DNA of 44,000 nucleotides from Geopsychrobacter sp. (GTDB lineage: Bacteria; Desulfobacterota; Desulfuromonadia; Desulfuromonadales; Geopsychrobacteraceae): NCBI GenBank assembly GCA_012974425.1, contig JAAXQE010000190.1, positions 1 through 44,000 of the forward strand, written 5' to 3'. How positions within the stretch are numbered: position 1 is the stretch's first letter; every line of letters begins with the position of its first letter. The position numbers and the translations under genes were made by a program. This document shows, piece after piece, positions 7,199 through 15,560 of the stretch. The notes beneath the pieces were generated by a model that was not told the origin of the DNA, did no database searches, and saw nothing but the letters and a program-made list of their open reading frames with translations.

Positions 7199-8377
7199 TC
7201 AGTGATCTTCGAGGATCGGCAGGTAGTTGACTGCGAGTTTATAGAGGAAGACCCCGAAGGCCAAGAAGCCGAAGGTGATTGCAAACTCGCCGACCGATGG
7301 GAAATAATTCCAGCCGCCGCCCATATCCATGCCGATCAAGAAGACATTGAAACGGTAGGCGACGACGCCGCCGATGATCGACAGGGCGCATAGAAAGAGG
7401 CCTGTGCCATTTTCACGGACCTTGCGTACGAAGAGCAGCACAAAGGGGACGACGAAAAGCGCCATCTCGACCAGAAAGGCATTGCCCTGACGGCCGCCGG
7501 CAAGAGCCTCTGTGAGGGCGCCGCGGTAGATCAGATCGGCGAAGCGCAGCAGCAGAAAGGTGCCGAGGAAGAGCGGAATAATCCGCGCCAGATCGGCCAG
7601 CAGCGGCAGTTCCGATTTGCGCCCGAAGAAGTAGCTCGCCAGGGTCCCTTCGAAGATAACCATCGGCAGACCGACACTCATGGCTGAGAGTAGGAAGAGC
7701 AGTGGTGACCAGGCGGTCATCCAGAGTTCATGCAGCTTGTTGGGTGCGATCAGCATCATGGTGCCGAGTGAGGACTGGTGGCCGAAGGAGAGCACCACGC
7801 CGGCGATGACGAAGAAGACCCCGACGCGGCGCAGGATCTTTTCGGAACGGCTGAGAAAACCCTCGCTCGTTTTGTTGAAAGCCGACAGGGGGCCGGGCAG
7901 ATTGACCTTCCCTTTGTACTGCTCGATGACATTCGGCAGGTTTTCGATCGCCAGGACGTTGAGATAGAGCATGACGCACCAGGCAACTTCGAACAACACC
8001 GAGTTGCCGTTCCAGTAGATCAGGGTGTGCCAGATGTAGTACCAGCGGCCGAGGTCGAACATGACCGCCATTGCCACCAGCATGTAGCCGATGAAGGCGG
8101 TCAGCAGCGCCGGGCGCAGCAGCGAGTGGTACTTGTGGCGGCCGAAGATCTCGACCACCAGGCAGGTGGTGAAACCGCCTGCGGCCAGGGCGACGCCGCA
8201 GGCGACGTCGAAGGCGATCCAGATGCCCATCGGGTAGCTAGGGTTGAGGTTGGTCACCGAACCGAAGCCGTAGACGAAGCGGAAATAGGCGAAAACGGCG
8301 GCTGAGGCCATGAAAAAGACCAAAAGCCAGGCGTTCGGTGTCCAGAATTTCTGATGCAGTGGAGCCGCTTTACTCAT
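7199..8377 (-). CDS. hybB: Hyb-type hydrogenase integral membrane subunit, NrfD/PsrC family
   Basis: 392 residues from ATG 8377, which follows AGGGAGG; this start overlaps the stop of the preceding gene by eight bases. The protein is almost entirely hydrophobic, with roughly ten membrane segments, as in the NrfD/PsrC/HybB family, which passes electrons from periplasmic Fe-S subunits to the quinone pool. It is the last gene of the large-protease-small-FeS-membrane operon. A longer reading frame upstream of the ATG runs through the Fe-S gene and is not expected to be used. Together with the neighbours it would form a quinone-linked, membrane-bound uptake hydrogenase. Confidence 0.88.
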   Translation of the reverse strand: MSKAAPLHQKFWTPNAWLLVFFMASAAVFAYFRFVYGFGSVTNLNPSYPMGIWIAFDVACGVALAAGGFTTCLVVEIFGRHKYHSLLRPALLTAFIGYMLVAMAVMFDLGRWYYIWHTLIYWNGNSVLFEVAWCVMLYLNVLAIENLPNVIEQYKGKVNLPGPLSAFNKTSEGFLSRSEKILRRVGVFFVIAGVVLSFGHQSSLGTMMLIAPNKLHELWMTAWSPLLFLLSAMSVGLPMVIFEGTLASYFFGRKSELPLLADLARIIPLFLGTFLLLRFADLIYRGALTEALAGGRQGNAFLVEMALFVVPFVLLFVRKVRENGTGLFLCALSIIGGVVAYRFNVFLIGMDMGGGWNYFPSVGEFAITFGFLAFGVFLYKLAVNYLPILEDH

Positions 8378-9272
8378 CGGGCCCTCCCTTCTCTTCTGCC
8401 TTGTTCTTGCGGTTGGTGAAGGCCATGATGCCACCCAGGGCTGCATAGATGGCGACCGGCGGGATAAAATACTTGAAAACGCCGTGCTGGATGCTTTCGG
8501 TCAGGCGCGGCGGGGCCTTGAAGCCGAGATCGGGCAGGCCGAGTGTGGCGAAGGCGACCTTCTTCTTGGTCAGGTAGATCACGTTGGTGCCGCCGATCTC
8601 CTTCTCGCCATAGATATGATCTAGGTAGAGCTCCGGGCTGGCCGCGATCCGCTCTCTGGCGACTTTCAGCAGGTCGTCCCGTTTGCCGAAGCTGATCGCC
8701 CCGGCCGGGCAGGACGTGGTGCAGCCGGTCGGCAACTCCTTGTTGAGGCGGGTGTCGGCGCACAGGGTGCACTTGCTGATAGCGGGGATCGCCTCTTTCC
8801 ATTGAAACTGCGGCACATTGTAGGGGCAAGCCACCATGCAGTAGCGGCAGCCCATGCACTTGTTGCCGTCCCATTCGACCGCGCCATTCTCCTGCTTGAC
8901 CAAGGCGCCGACCAGGCAGGCCGACTGGCAGGCCGGATCGATGCAATGCATGCACTGTTTCTTGACGAAGGTCGCCTCGCCGCTTTCGCCCTGATGCATC
9001 TTGATCAGGGTGTAGGTGCTGTCCGACAGGTCACGCGGGGAATCGTAGTAGTCCCCCTCGAGGCTCGAGTCGGGCGGCAGCTTGTTGATCTGTTTGCAGG
9101 CCGACTGGCAGGCCTTGCAGCCGATGCAGCGTACCGAATCCTGCAGCATGCCGTAGCCGTCGGCGCCGATCCGCCTGGCACTGTCCGCAGCGAAGGTCGG
9201 GCTGGCGAGGGCGCAGGCAGTACCGCACCCGGCGGCTGCGACCTTGAAGAATTTTCTTCGGTCCATAGCCAT
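8370..9272 (-). CDS. hybA: Hyb-type hydrogenase periplasmic 4Fe-4S subunit
   Basis: 300 residues. A Tat signal (D-R-R-K-F-F-K followed by a hydrophobic alanine-rich stretch) exports the folded protein. Four ferredoxin-like cysteine groups follow: CIGCKACQSAC, CMHCIDPACQSAC, CMGCRYCMVACP and CTLC with the later C-T-T-S-C-P, consistent with four [4Fe-4S] clusters. Near the C-terminus YFIPPVAIYAALGGIMAF is a single membrane anchor. It relays electrons between the hydrogenase small subunit and the NrfD-like membrane subunit. It begins three bases after the small subunit stop; a second in-frame ATG two codons on is an equally possible start. Confidence 0.92.
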   Translation of the reverse strand: MAMDRRKFFKVAAAGCGTACALASPTFAADSARRIGADGYGMLQDSVRCIGCKACQSACKQINKLPPDSSLEGDYYDSPRDLSDSTYTLIKMHQGESGEATFVKKQCMHCIDPACQSACLVGALVKQENGAVEWDGNKCMGCRYCMVACPYNVPQFQWKEAIPAISKCTLCADTRLNKELPTGCTTSCPAGAISFGKRDDLLKVARERIAASPELYLDHIYGEKEIGGTNVIYLTKKKVAFATLGLPDLGFKAPPRLTESIQHGVFKYFIPPVAIYAALGGIMAFTNRKNKAEEKGGPDE

Positions 9273-9275
9273 TGT

Positions 9276-10388
9276 TTACTCCCTCTCGTCTTGATCGTCC
9301 AGATCACCTTGGCCGCCGTTGTCACCTTTTTTCAGGATGTTCATCCCGGCGGCACCCACGGCTAAACCGGCCAATGCACCATAGGTCGGGGTGAAGTCGA
9401 CCCCCTGCTTGCGCTCGGTGGTGATCGGCGGATAGGCGGCCGGCGGGGTGACCTGCTGCAATTGAACCGGATTATGCATCGAGCCCTCGTAGGGGAACTC
9501 CGGTTCACAGCAGCCGATACAGGGGTGGCGGTTTTCGATACACCAGTTGGTCCCGGAGTTGAATTTCTTCTCGGGGCAGTTGGCATGGACGACCGGACCC
9601 TTGCAGCCGAGCTTGTAGAGGCAGAAGTCGTCGGAGAACTTCTCGGCGAAGCGACCGGCGTCGAAATGACCGCGTAACGGACAGTTGTCATGAATCAGTT
9701 TCTTGTAGTGCATCAGCGGGCGGCCCTTGTCGTCGAGCTCGACCGCATCGAGGCCACCGAGCAGGATGGCGGCGACGGTGCTGACGAACCAGTCGGGGTG
9801 CACGGCGCAGCCCGGCAGGTTGATCACCGGGGTGGCGACGTTTTTATCTCTCAAGAATTCGGCCACGCCGACCGAATCACTCGGATTCATGTTGGCCTTG
9901 TTGACTCCGCCGTAGGCGGCGCAGCTTCCGACCGCCAGCACTGCAAGCGCTTTTTTGCCGAGACGCTCGACATGTTCGGTGACCGGGATGCCGTGACCGT
10001 CCTTCTCACCGACCTCCATGTAGGTGCCGCCTGCGGCGCGACCGACCGAGCCTTCGACGACCAGGATGAACGGTTTTTCCTCAACCTTGTACATATGCTC
10101 CATGGCCAGATCGCCTGAAGCGGCCATGAGGGTCGGGTGCCAGGCCAGTTCGGTGTGATGGCCCGGGATCACTTGATCGAGCAACACATCCTGGATGCGT
10201 GGCGAAAGGGTATTGAGCAGCGAAACGCTGCAACCGGAACAGGCCCCGCCCGCCAGCCAGATGATCGGGGTTTCCTTGATCGCATCGGCAAAGGCGCTGC
10301 GCAGGGTCGGGTTGTCGAACAGGTTGACGCCGATCGCGGCGGCGCTGCCTGCGGATACCTTGAGAAAATTACGACGTGAAATCGCCAT
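9276..10388 (-). CDS. hybS: Periplasmic [NiFe] uptake hydrogenase small subunit
   Basis: 370 residues. The twin-arginine motif S-R-R-N-F-L-K begins at residue 4, so the mature dimer is exported. Proximal-cluster ligands are in CSGCSV, GSCAAYGG and PGCAVHP; medial and distal cluster ligands are in the C-terminal half (CLYKLGCKGPVVHANCP, NWCIENRHPCIGCCEPEFP). A hydrophobic stretch near the C-terminus (about residues 342-354) may help anchor it. The context identifies it as the partner of the large subunit at 10896-12455 even though the protease gene lies between them. The symbol hybS follows the Geobacter naming of this enzyme. Confidence 0.92.
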   Translation of the reverse strand: MAISRRNFLKVSAGSAAAIGVNLFDNPTLRSAFADAIKETPIIWLAGGACSGCSVSLLNTLSPRIQDVLLDQVIPGHHTELAWHPTLMAASGDLAMEHMYKVEEKPFILVVEGSVGRAAGGTYMEVGEKDGHGIPVTEHVERLGKKALAVLAVGSCAAYGGVNKANMNPSDSVGVAEFLRDKNVATPVINLPGCAVHPDWFVSTVAAILLGGLDAVELDDKGRPLMHYKKLIHDNCPLRGHFDAGRFAEKFSDDFCLYKLGCKGPVVHANCPEKKFNSGTNWCIENRHPCIGCCEPEFPYEGSMHNPVQLQQVTPPAAYPPITTERKQGVDFTPTYGALAGLAVGAAGMNILKKGDNGGQGDLDDQDERE

Positions 10389-10404
10389 ATTTAGAGTCTC
10401 CTTT

Positions 10405-10899
10405 TTATATTGAATTCAACGAACTATTGATCTCTTCGAGCACCAGCTCTGCGGCCTTTTCGATGCGCGCGGCAACCACGTCGCTGAGGCCGATCCCCAG
10501 CTCGGTCTGCTGCGGTTGGCAACCGATAATCACGGTTTCATCCGGCTTGCAGTCGACCAGTTCACCCAGACGCAGGGTTTCGAGCAGGCCGACCTGGTGC
10601 AGGGTGTTCATCGGCAGCGCCTGATTCTCGACATCTTCTGGGGAGAAGCGATAGAGAGTCCCGGCCGGCTGACCGCCACGCACGGCATCCAGTACGATCA
10701 GTTTCTTGCGACCGTTGAAGACCTCCATCAGATCGATGGCGCTGGTGCCCGCGTCGAAGAGTTCGATCTCTGCGGGCAGATCCTGCTCTTCGAGGCGCCG
10801 CAGCACCGTCTCGCCGAAGCCGTCATCCTGCTTGAGGATGTTGCCGACCGCCATGACCAGGATCGGCGCATAGGCTGATGTCAGAGGCTGCGCAATCAC
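10405..10899 (-). CDS. hybP: Hydrogenase maturation endopeptidase (HybD/HyaD family)
   Basis: 164 residues from the GTG at 10899, which overlaps the large subunit stop as GTGA; longer in-frame starts lie inside the large subunit gene. The N-terminus VMAVGNILKQDDGFGE is the family signature; the aspartate after Gln in this loop, an Asp in DAGTSAIDL and the His in NTLHQVGL correspond to the three nickel-sensing ligands known in HybD. It should cleave the C-terminal tail of the Hyb large subunit after nickel insertion. It is the only such protease visible in the window. Confidence 0.9.
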   Translation of the reverse strand: MIAQPLTSAYAPILVMAVGNILKQDDGFGETVLRRLEEQDLPAEIELFDAGTSAIDLMEVFNGRKKLIVLDAVRGGQPAGTLYRFSPEDVENQALPMNTLHQVGLLETLRLGELVDCKPDETVIIGCQPQQTELGIGLSDVVAARIEKAAELVLEEINSSLNSI

Positions 10900-12455
10900 T
10901 CGCCACCTACCACGAAGCGCCCGAGATCCTCGCCCTTGGGGGTGACGACGTGTACGGCGCAGGAGAGGCATGGATCGTAGGCACGAACAATCCGCACCAG
11001 TTCAAAGGGGTTACGCTCGTCTTTGACCTTGGTGCCGATCAATGACTGCTCGATGGGACCCGGCTGCCCCTTGGCGTCGACCGGACCGGCGTTCCAGGTG
11101 GTCGGCACGATGGCCTGATAGTTCTTGACCTTGCCGTCGACCACGTCGATCCAGTGGCCCAGGGCACCGCGTGGAGCTTCGTGCAGACCCATGCCGCGGT
11201 TGGTGACATTGAGCGGGTAGTCGGTGAAGGTCGGCTCGCCCGGCTTGAGCTGGAGGACCCAGTCCTTGAGACGCTCGGCGACGATCTTGGTTTCGATGGC
11301 GCGCGCCGCGTGGCGGCCGAGGGTCGAGAAGAGGACATCTGGCCCGGCGTTGAACTTGGCGAGGACGCCGTTGACCATCGACTGGACCTCTTGGTCGCCG
11401 CGCACATAGGCGACGAGTATGCGTGCCAGTGGGCCAACTTCCATGACCTCGCCAGCGTAACGCGGCGATTTGATCCAGCTGTAGGCGCCAGCCTTGTCGC
11501 GTTCGGCAACGGTCGAACCGTCGTAGGGGTGAACCGGGCCGGTCTCTTTGAACCAACTGCTGACCACCTCTTCGGTGATCTTGCTTGGATCGAGCTCGCG
11601 CAGTTTGAGGTCGGCGCCGACGATACCGTTGGGGAAGTAGCGCTTGCGGGCGATCAGGTCGGGGTTGCTGTCGAGATCGAAGCCACCGAAGCTAAGCATG
11701 GTCTTGCAGCCAGCACCGATGCCGAAGTAATCGGAATAGCGGCCGGCAACCATCATCACGTCGGGCAGATAGCGGCTGTCGATGAAGTCGATCAGGCGTT
11801 CGATCTTCCACAGGAAGGAAGCGATCTTGTCGATGGTCGGGGCGACAGTGACGCCCCCGGGGACGATCGACATGTTGTGCGGCATTTTGCCGCCAAAGAC
11901 AGCGACCGCTTCATGGGCCAGACGGCGCATGTCGAGGGCTTCGACATAGTGAGCAACCGCGGCCTGGTTTTCGCCTTTAGTCAGACGATAGTCGCCTTCG
12001 TAGCGGGGCAGGAAGGGACCCAGGTGGCCCCGCGCGATGAAGTCTTTGACCTTCTTCATGGCTGGATCGCTGCCCGAGTAGTCGGCACAGGCGGTGACAT
12101 CGACAAAGTCGAGGGCGGCCAGATGATAGAAGTGGAGGATGTGCGATTGCACGAAGTTGGCACCCTGAACCAGATTACGGATGATGCGACCGTTATCGGT
12201 GATGCTGCCGTTGACGTTGTAGACCTCATCCAGAGCATAGGTCGCGGCCAGACCGTGTGAGGTCGGGCAGACGCCGCAGATGCGTTGCATGATGCGCGAG
12301 GCATCGCGCGGGTCACGGCCTTGGAGAATGTTCTCCAGTCCGCGATACATCATGCCGGAGCTTTTGGCTTCCTTGACGGTCCCGTTCTCGACCACGGCCT
12401 CGATCTTCATGTGGCCTTCGATACGGGAGATTGGATCGATTACGATTTTTGCCAT
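10896..12455 (-). CDS. hybL: Periplasmic [NiFe] uptake hydrogenase large subunit
   Basis: 519 residues from the ATG at 12455, preceded by GGAGAGAG; an upstream in-frame start at 12518 would add 21 residues that do not look conserved. MAKIVIDPISRIEGHMKIE is the family N-terminus, RICGVCPTSHG carries the first Ni cysteine pair and DPCLSCAVH the second, followed by a 17-residue C-terminal extension for the maturation protease. It has no signal of its own and would be exported with the Tat-bearing small subunit. It is the first gene of the operon, unlike the Geobacter order in which the small subunit comes first. Confidence 0.93.
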   Translation of the reverse strand: MAKIVIDPISRIEGHMKIEAVVENGTVKEAKSSGMMYRGLENILQGRDPRDASRIMQRICGVCPTSHGLAATYALDEVYNVNGSITDNGRIIRNLVQGANFVQSHILHFYHLAALDFVDVTACADYSGSDPAMKKVKDFIARGHLGPFLPRYEGDYRLTKGENQAAVAHYVEALDMRRLAHEAVAVFGGKMPHNMSIVPGGVTVAPTIDKIASFLWKIERLIDFIDSRYLPDVMMVAGRYSDYFGIGAGCKTMLSFGGFDLDSNPDLIARKRYFPNGIVGADLKLRELDPSKITEEVVSSWFKETGPVHPYDGSTVAERDKAGAYSWIKSPRYAGEVMEVGPLARILVAYVRGDQEVQSMVNGVLAKFNAGPDVLFSTLGRHAARAIETKIVAERLKDWVLQLKPGEPTFTDYPLNVTNRGMGLHEAPRGALGHWIDVVDGKVKNYQAIVPTTWNAGPVDAKGQPGPIEQSLIGTKVKDERNPFELVRIVRAYDPCLSCAVHVVTPKGEDLGRFVVGGE

Positions 12456-12602
12456 TAATCTCTCTCCTGCTTTGGGTTCATGAGGGAACCCCTTGATATG
12501 GATTCTCCCCGCATACACGGGGGGTGACTGACAACCTGCTTATGCCACTCATTAAAAGAGACATTTTGCGAAGAAAACAGTGATTCAAGGGAGCGGGAAG
12601 GG

Positions 12603-12617
12603 GCAAGTTGTATACCG
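12603..12617 (-). promoter_or_regulatory. Candidate sigma-54 (-24/-12) promoter of the Hyb operon with GTATAC core
   Basis: On the minus strand the bases CGGTATACAACTTGCC put GG and GC ten bases apart, the required -24/-12 spacing; TTGC is consensus, but the -24 half is only partly so. It lies about 150 bp before the hybL ATG. The same bases contain the GTATAC core shared with other sites (12610-12615). The neighbouring NtrC-type gene makes sigma-54 control plausible. Apart from this and a small CCCCG/CGGGG hairpin at 12507-12522, I recognise nothing in 12456-12729. Confidence 0.35.
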
Positions 12618-12729
12618 AATCAGGGCAGGGGAGGGGATAGCCTAATTAAAACGGGGGTTTAAAGCTGTGGTGTAGGGGGGGAGCTGGTTCGGTTTGGCGC
12701 AGATGTGAGACAGAAGTAAACAGGATGTG

Positions 12730-14106
12730 TCATTCTGTCTCGTTCTGGAGGTTTTCTTTCTGAATGTTGTACTGCAAAAGCTTGCGATCGAGGGTGCGGC
12801 GAGCAATCTGCAGGATTTGCGCAGTACGGACCTTGTGGAAGCGGGTCTGGCGATAGACCTGCTCGATATAGAGCCGTTCGACATCTTCGAGGCTCATCCC
12901 TTTCTTGGGAGCGGCCATGGGGGTAACACTCTCGGTGGCGATCTTGGTCGGGAGGTGTTGCATGCAAATCTCCCCGTTTTCGGCCAGGATAACCGACATT
13001 TCGATGATGTTTTCCAGCTCACGAACATTGCCGGGCCAGCTGTATTCGGTCAGCATCTGCATCGCGGCCTGATCGATGCGCAGCTGGTCACGGCCGGCGA
13101 AACGCTCGATGAAGAAGTGGGCCAGCGGCGGGATATCTTCCGGGCGCTCGCGCAGGGGCGGGACATACAGGGTGATGACATTCAGGCGGTAGAAGAGGTC
13201 CTCGCGGAAGTTGCCGGCCTTGACCTCGTCCTCGAGACACTTATTGGTGGCGGCGATGAAGCGCACGTTGGCGTGGCGCACCTTGGTCGAACCGACCGGG
13301 ATGTATTCCCGTTCCTGCAATACTCGCAGGAGTTTGGCCTGCAGGGCCGGGCTGATGTCGCCGATTTCATCCAGGAACAGGCTGCCATGCTCCGCTTCCT
13401 CGATCAGTCCCTGGTGGGTAGCGACCGCGCCGGTGAAGGCCCCTTTGATGTGGCCGAAGAGCTGGCTTTCGAGCAGGGTGTCGGTCAGGGCGGCGCAGTT
13501 GATGGTCAGGAAACGTCTGTCGCGGCGGTTGCTGCTGTAGTGGATGGTTGAGGCGATCACCTCTTTGCCCGCACCACTCTCGCCGGTGATCAGGATGCTC
13601 GCTTCGCTGGGTGCGACCTTTTGCGCCATCTCGAAGACCTTGCCGAAGGCCGGGCTGCGGTAGATGACCTGCTCCGGGTCGAAACGCCGGCGTATTTCGG
13701 CCTTTAAGGAGCGGTTTTCGCTCAGCAGGCGGTTGTGTTCGATCAGTTTGTCGACCAGATTGTAGAGTTCACTCGAGGTGAACGGCTTGAGCAGAAAATC
13801 GTGGGCGCCCTGCTTCATCGCTTCGACCGCGCTGCGCACCGTACCGAAGGCGCTCATCATCACGACTTTCTGGGCCGGGCGCTGGGCCTTGATCCGCCGG
13901 AGCAGATCGAGGCCATCGAGGTCTGGCATGCGCATGTCGACCAGGATCAGGTCGGGGAGGTCCTCCTCCTGTTCGGCTAGCGTCTGGAGCAGCAGCTGTC
14001 CCTGTCCGAACGTGCTGACCTTATGCCCCTGGGCATTCAGCATCTTCTCCAGCAGGCATTGTACGCCCTGGTCGTCATCGCAGATATAGATCTTGCCGGT
14101 TTGCAT
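12730..14106 (-). CDS. Sigma-54-dependent response regulator, NtrC family (orphan, hydrogenase-linked)
   Basis: 458 residues from the ATG at 14106, which begins the conserved receiver domain; the reading frame stays open upstream but that part is non-coding in character. Receiver domain 1-120: acidic pocket CDDD at 9-12, phospho-acceptor D57, K107. AAA+ domain about 145-375: Walker A GESGAGKE at 175-182, the sigma-54 contact loop GAFTGA at 222-227, Walker B LFLDEIGD near 243-250. The C-terminus has a Fis-type helix-turn-helix (VRTAQILQIARRTLDRKL). It stands alone between the Hyb operon and hypA, the position of HoxA-like hydrogenase activators, so control of the hydrogenases is likely but inferred. 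The nearest unpaired kinase is at 18649-20514. Confidence 0.9.
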   Translation of the reverse strand: MQTGKIYICDDDQGVQCLLEKMLNAQGHKVSTFGQGQLLLQTLAEQEEDLPDLILVDMRMPDLDGLDLLRRIKAQRPAQKVVMMSAFGTVRSAVEAMKQGAHDFLLKPFTSSELYNLVDKLIEHNRLLSENRSLKAEIRRRFDPEQVIYRSPAFGKVFEMAQKVAPSEASILITGESGAGKEVIASTIHYSSNRRDRRFLTINCAALTDTLLESQLFGHIKGAFTGAVATHQGLIEEAEHGSLFLDEIGDISPALQAKLLRVLQEREYIPVGSTKVRHANVRFIAATNKCLEDEVKAGNFREDLFYRLNVITLYVPPLRERPEDIPPLAHFFIERFAGRDQLRIDQAAMQMLTEYSWPGNVRELENIIEMSVILAENGEICMQHLPTKIATESVTPMAAPKKGMSLEDVERLYIEQVYRQTRFHKVRTAQILQIARRTLDRKLLQYNIQKENLQNETE

Positions 14107-14131
14107 CAAGGGAGCTCCATGGATCACTAAA

Positions 14132-14145
14132 AACCGTATACGGTT
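14132..14145. promoter_or_regulatory. Perfect 14-bp palindrome AACCGTATACGGTT, possible operator
   Basis: It lies 26-39 bp before the response regulator ATG, inside the divergent interval 14107-14389. The core is the same CGTATACG as at 5558 and 6671. Its position suits autoregulation of the regulator gene or control by a shared factor. Confidence 0.45.
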
Positions 14146-14262
14146 AAATACTCTAAATATGTGAATTAAGGGCGGAATGTGGATTCCGACGCTTGATTTT
14201 TTTACCGGGTTGAATTTATAGTAGCGCTCTGTCGCAACCGGCACCGGCTTGGGATATACAAG

Positions 14263-14292
14263 AAGGGTGCCGCCTTTAGGGAGACCCTTTTT
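14263..14292 (+). terminator. Possible attenuator hairpin in the hypA leader
   Basis: AAGGGT (14263-14268) can pair with ACCCTT (14284-14289), and a run of five T (14288-14292) follows. The stem is short and the loop is 15 bases, so it is weak. It lies about 100 bp before hypA on the coding strand, where it could act as an attenuator. Confidence 0.3.
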
Positions 14293-14389
14293 CTGTGACG
14301 ATTGCTCGTCCGGTGTGCTGTTAAAGCAGAACACTGAGCTATTTACGAGACTATAGCGGAAGGCTCCCCATTGGGGTAAAGGAAAAGTT

Positions 14390-14731
14390 TTGCACGAACT
14401 TGGAATCACCCAGAGTATTGTCGAGATTGCGCTCCGCACCGCCGCAGGGCAGCAGGCCCAAAAAATCCATTCTGTCACCTTGGAGATTGGTTCTCTGGCC
14501 GGGGTTGTTGGCGAAGCCCTCGAATTTTGTTTTGAGGCTTGCAGCAAGGAGACTCTGCTTGAGGGGAGTCGGCTGATTATCGAACCGGTTCAGGCTAAGG
14601 CGCGTTGCCGCGCTTGTGCGCTTGAGTATCCGCTGACCGATCTGCTGGCCTGTTGTCCGGCTTGTAACAGCGCTGCGGGGGATTTGATCTGCGGTGAAGA
14701 GCTACGTATTAAAGAAATGGAGATCGACTGA
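14390..14731 (+). CDS. hypA: Hydrogenase nickel incorporation protein HypA
   Basis: 113 residues. The start is a TTG at 14390: the conserved MHELGIT N-terminus, whose second residue His binds nickel, begins exactly there, and GGAAAAG lies just upstream. Two zinc-binding CxxC pairs (CRAC, CCPAC) occupy about residues 73-96. HypA with HypB delivers Ni to the hydrogenase large subunit. It is the first gene of the plus-strand hypABCDE cluster. Confidence 0.95.
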   Translation: MHELGITQSIVEIALRTAAGQQAQKIHSVTLEIGSLAGVVGEALEFCFEACSKETLLEGSRLIIEPVQAKARCRACALEYPLTDLLACCPACNSAAGDLICGEELRIKEMEID

Positions 14732-14734
14732 CCT

Positions 14735-15505
14735 ATGTGTATCGACTGTGGCTGTGGCCCCTCAGATCACCACCATCATCACCACCATCATGATGATCAT
14801 CATCACCACCCCGAGACCGGCGCTCCGCGCAAGACGATCAGCGTAGAGGAGGATATCCTCTCCAAGAATAATCGCCTGGCAGCGGGGAACCGTGCGCTCT
14901 TCGCCGAAAAGGGGATCTTTACCCTCAATCTGGTCAGTTCGCCCGGCAGCGGTAAGACCAGCCTGCTCGAGAAGACACTGGTCGATCTGAAGGATGAGCT
15001 CTCTTTTGCGGTCCTCGAAGGGGATCAGCAGACCACTAATGACGCTGACCGGATTGCCGCGACCGGCACCCCGGCCTACCAGATCAATACCGGCGCAGGC
15101 TGCCATCTCGATGCGCATATGGTTGGCCATGGCCTGGAGCATTTCGCTCTGGATGCGCTGGAGATGCTGATGATCGAAAATGTCGGCAACCTGGTCTGCC
15201 CCGCGTCTTTCGATCTGGGTGAAGATTTCAAGGTCTCGCTGCTGTCGGTCACCGAGGGGGAAGACAAGCCCCTCAAGTACCCACAGATGTTCCGGGCCAG
15301 TGAGATTATGCTGATTAATAAGATCGACCTGCTGCCGCATCTGCGCTTCGATGTCGCCAAGTGCCGTGAATATGCCGAACGGGTGCATCCCGGGATCAAG
15401 ATTTTCGAGGTCTCCTGCTACAGCGGTGAGGGGCTCGATCAATGGTATGCCTGGTTGAAAGAACAGGTTGTAGCCAAAGGCAGACTGGTGAGGAGTAAGG
15501 GGTAG
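14735..15505 (+). CDS. hypB: Hydrogenase nickel incorporation GTPase HypB
   Basis: 256 residues, beginning three bases after hypA. The N-terminus has the CxxCGC high-affinity nickel motif (MCIDCGCG) followed by a histidine-rich stretch of 12 His in 16 residues (from about residue 12), used for nickel storage in some HypB proteins. The GTPase domain shows Walker A SSPGSGKTSL (about 68-77), the metal-binding cysteine and histidines in TGAGCHLDAHMV, and NKID (G4 motif). GTP hydrolysis drives Ni transfer with HypA. Confidence 0.96.
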   Translation: MCIDCGCGPSDHHHHHHHHDDHHHHPETGAPRKTISVEEDILSKNNRLAAGNRALFAEKGIFTLNLVSSPGSGKTSLLEKTLVDLKDELSFAVLEGDQQTTNDADRIAATGTPAYQINTGAGCHLDAHMVGHGLEHFALDALEMLMIENVGNLVCPASFDLGEDFKVSLLSVTEGEDKPLKYPQMFRASEIMLINKIDLLPHLRFDVAKCREYAERVHPGIKIFEVSCYSGEGLDQWYAWLKEQVVAKGRLVRSKG

Positions 15506-15560
15506 GAACACCTCTCGCCTCACACCTCTCGCTTTTATCCCTCTTAAAGGAGTTGAAATT

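Noticed and set aside
11154-12260. Long open frame (368 codons) on the plus strand
   Set aside because: It is antisense to the Hyb large subunit gene; high GC third positions make such shadows common.
12540-12557. TGGCAT...TTGTC on the minus strand as a second sigma-54 promoter for hybL
   Set aside because: The distance between GG and the -12 part is two bases too long and the invariant GC is missing.
14107-14547. Upstream extension of the NtrC-type regulator frame
   Set aside because: The receiver domain begins at the ATG at 14106; the extension crosses the hypA start and has low-complexity, non-homologous translation.
14768-14812. CAC/CAT repeats as a microsatellite
   Set aside because: They encode the histidine-rich nickel-binding stretch of HypB; mixed His codons argue for selection on protein, not a DNA repeat.
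15506-15540. Two copies of CACCTCTCGC before hypC
   Set aside because: A short imperfect tandem in a 55-bp gap with no symmetry or further copies; probably slippage.
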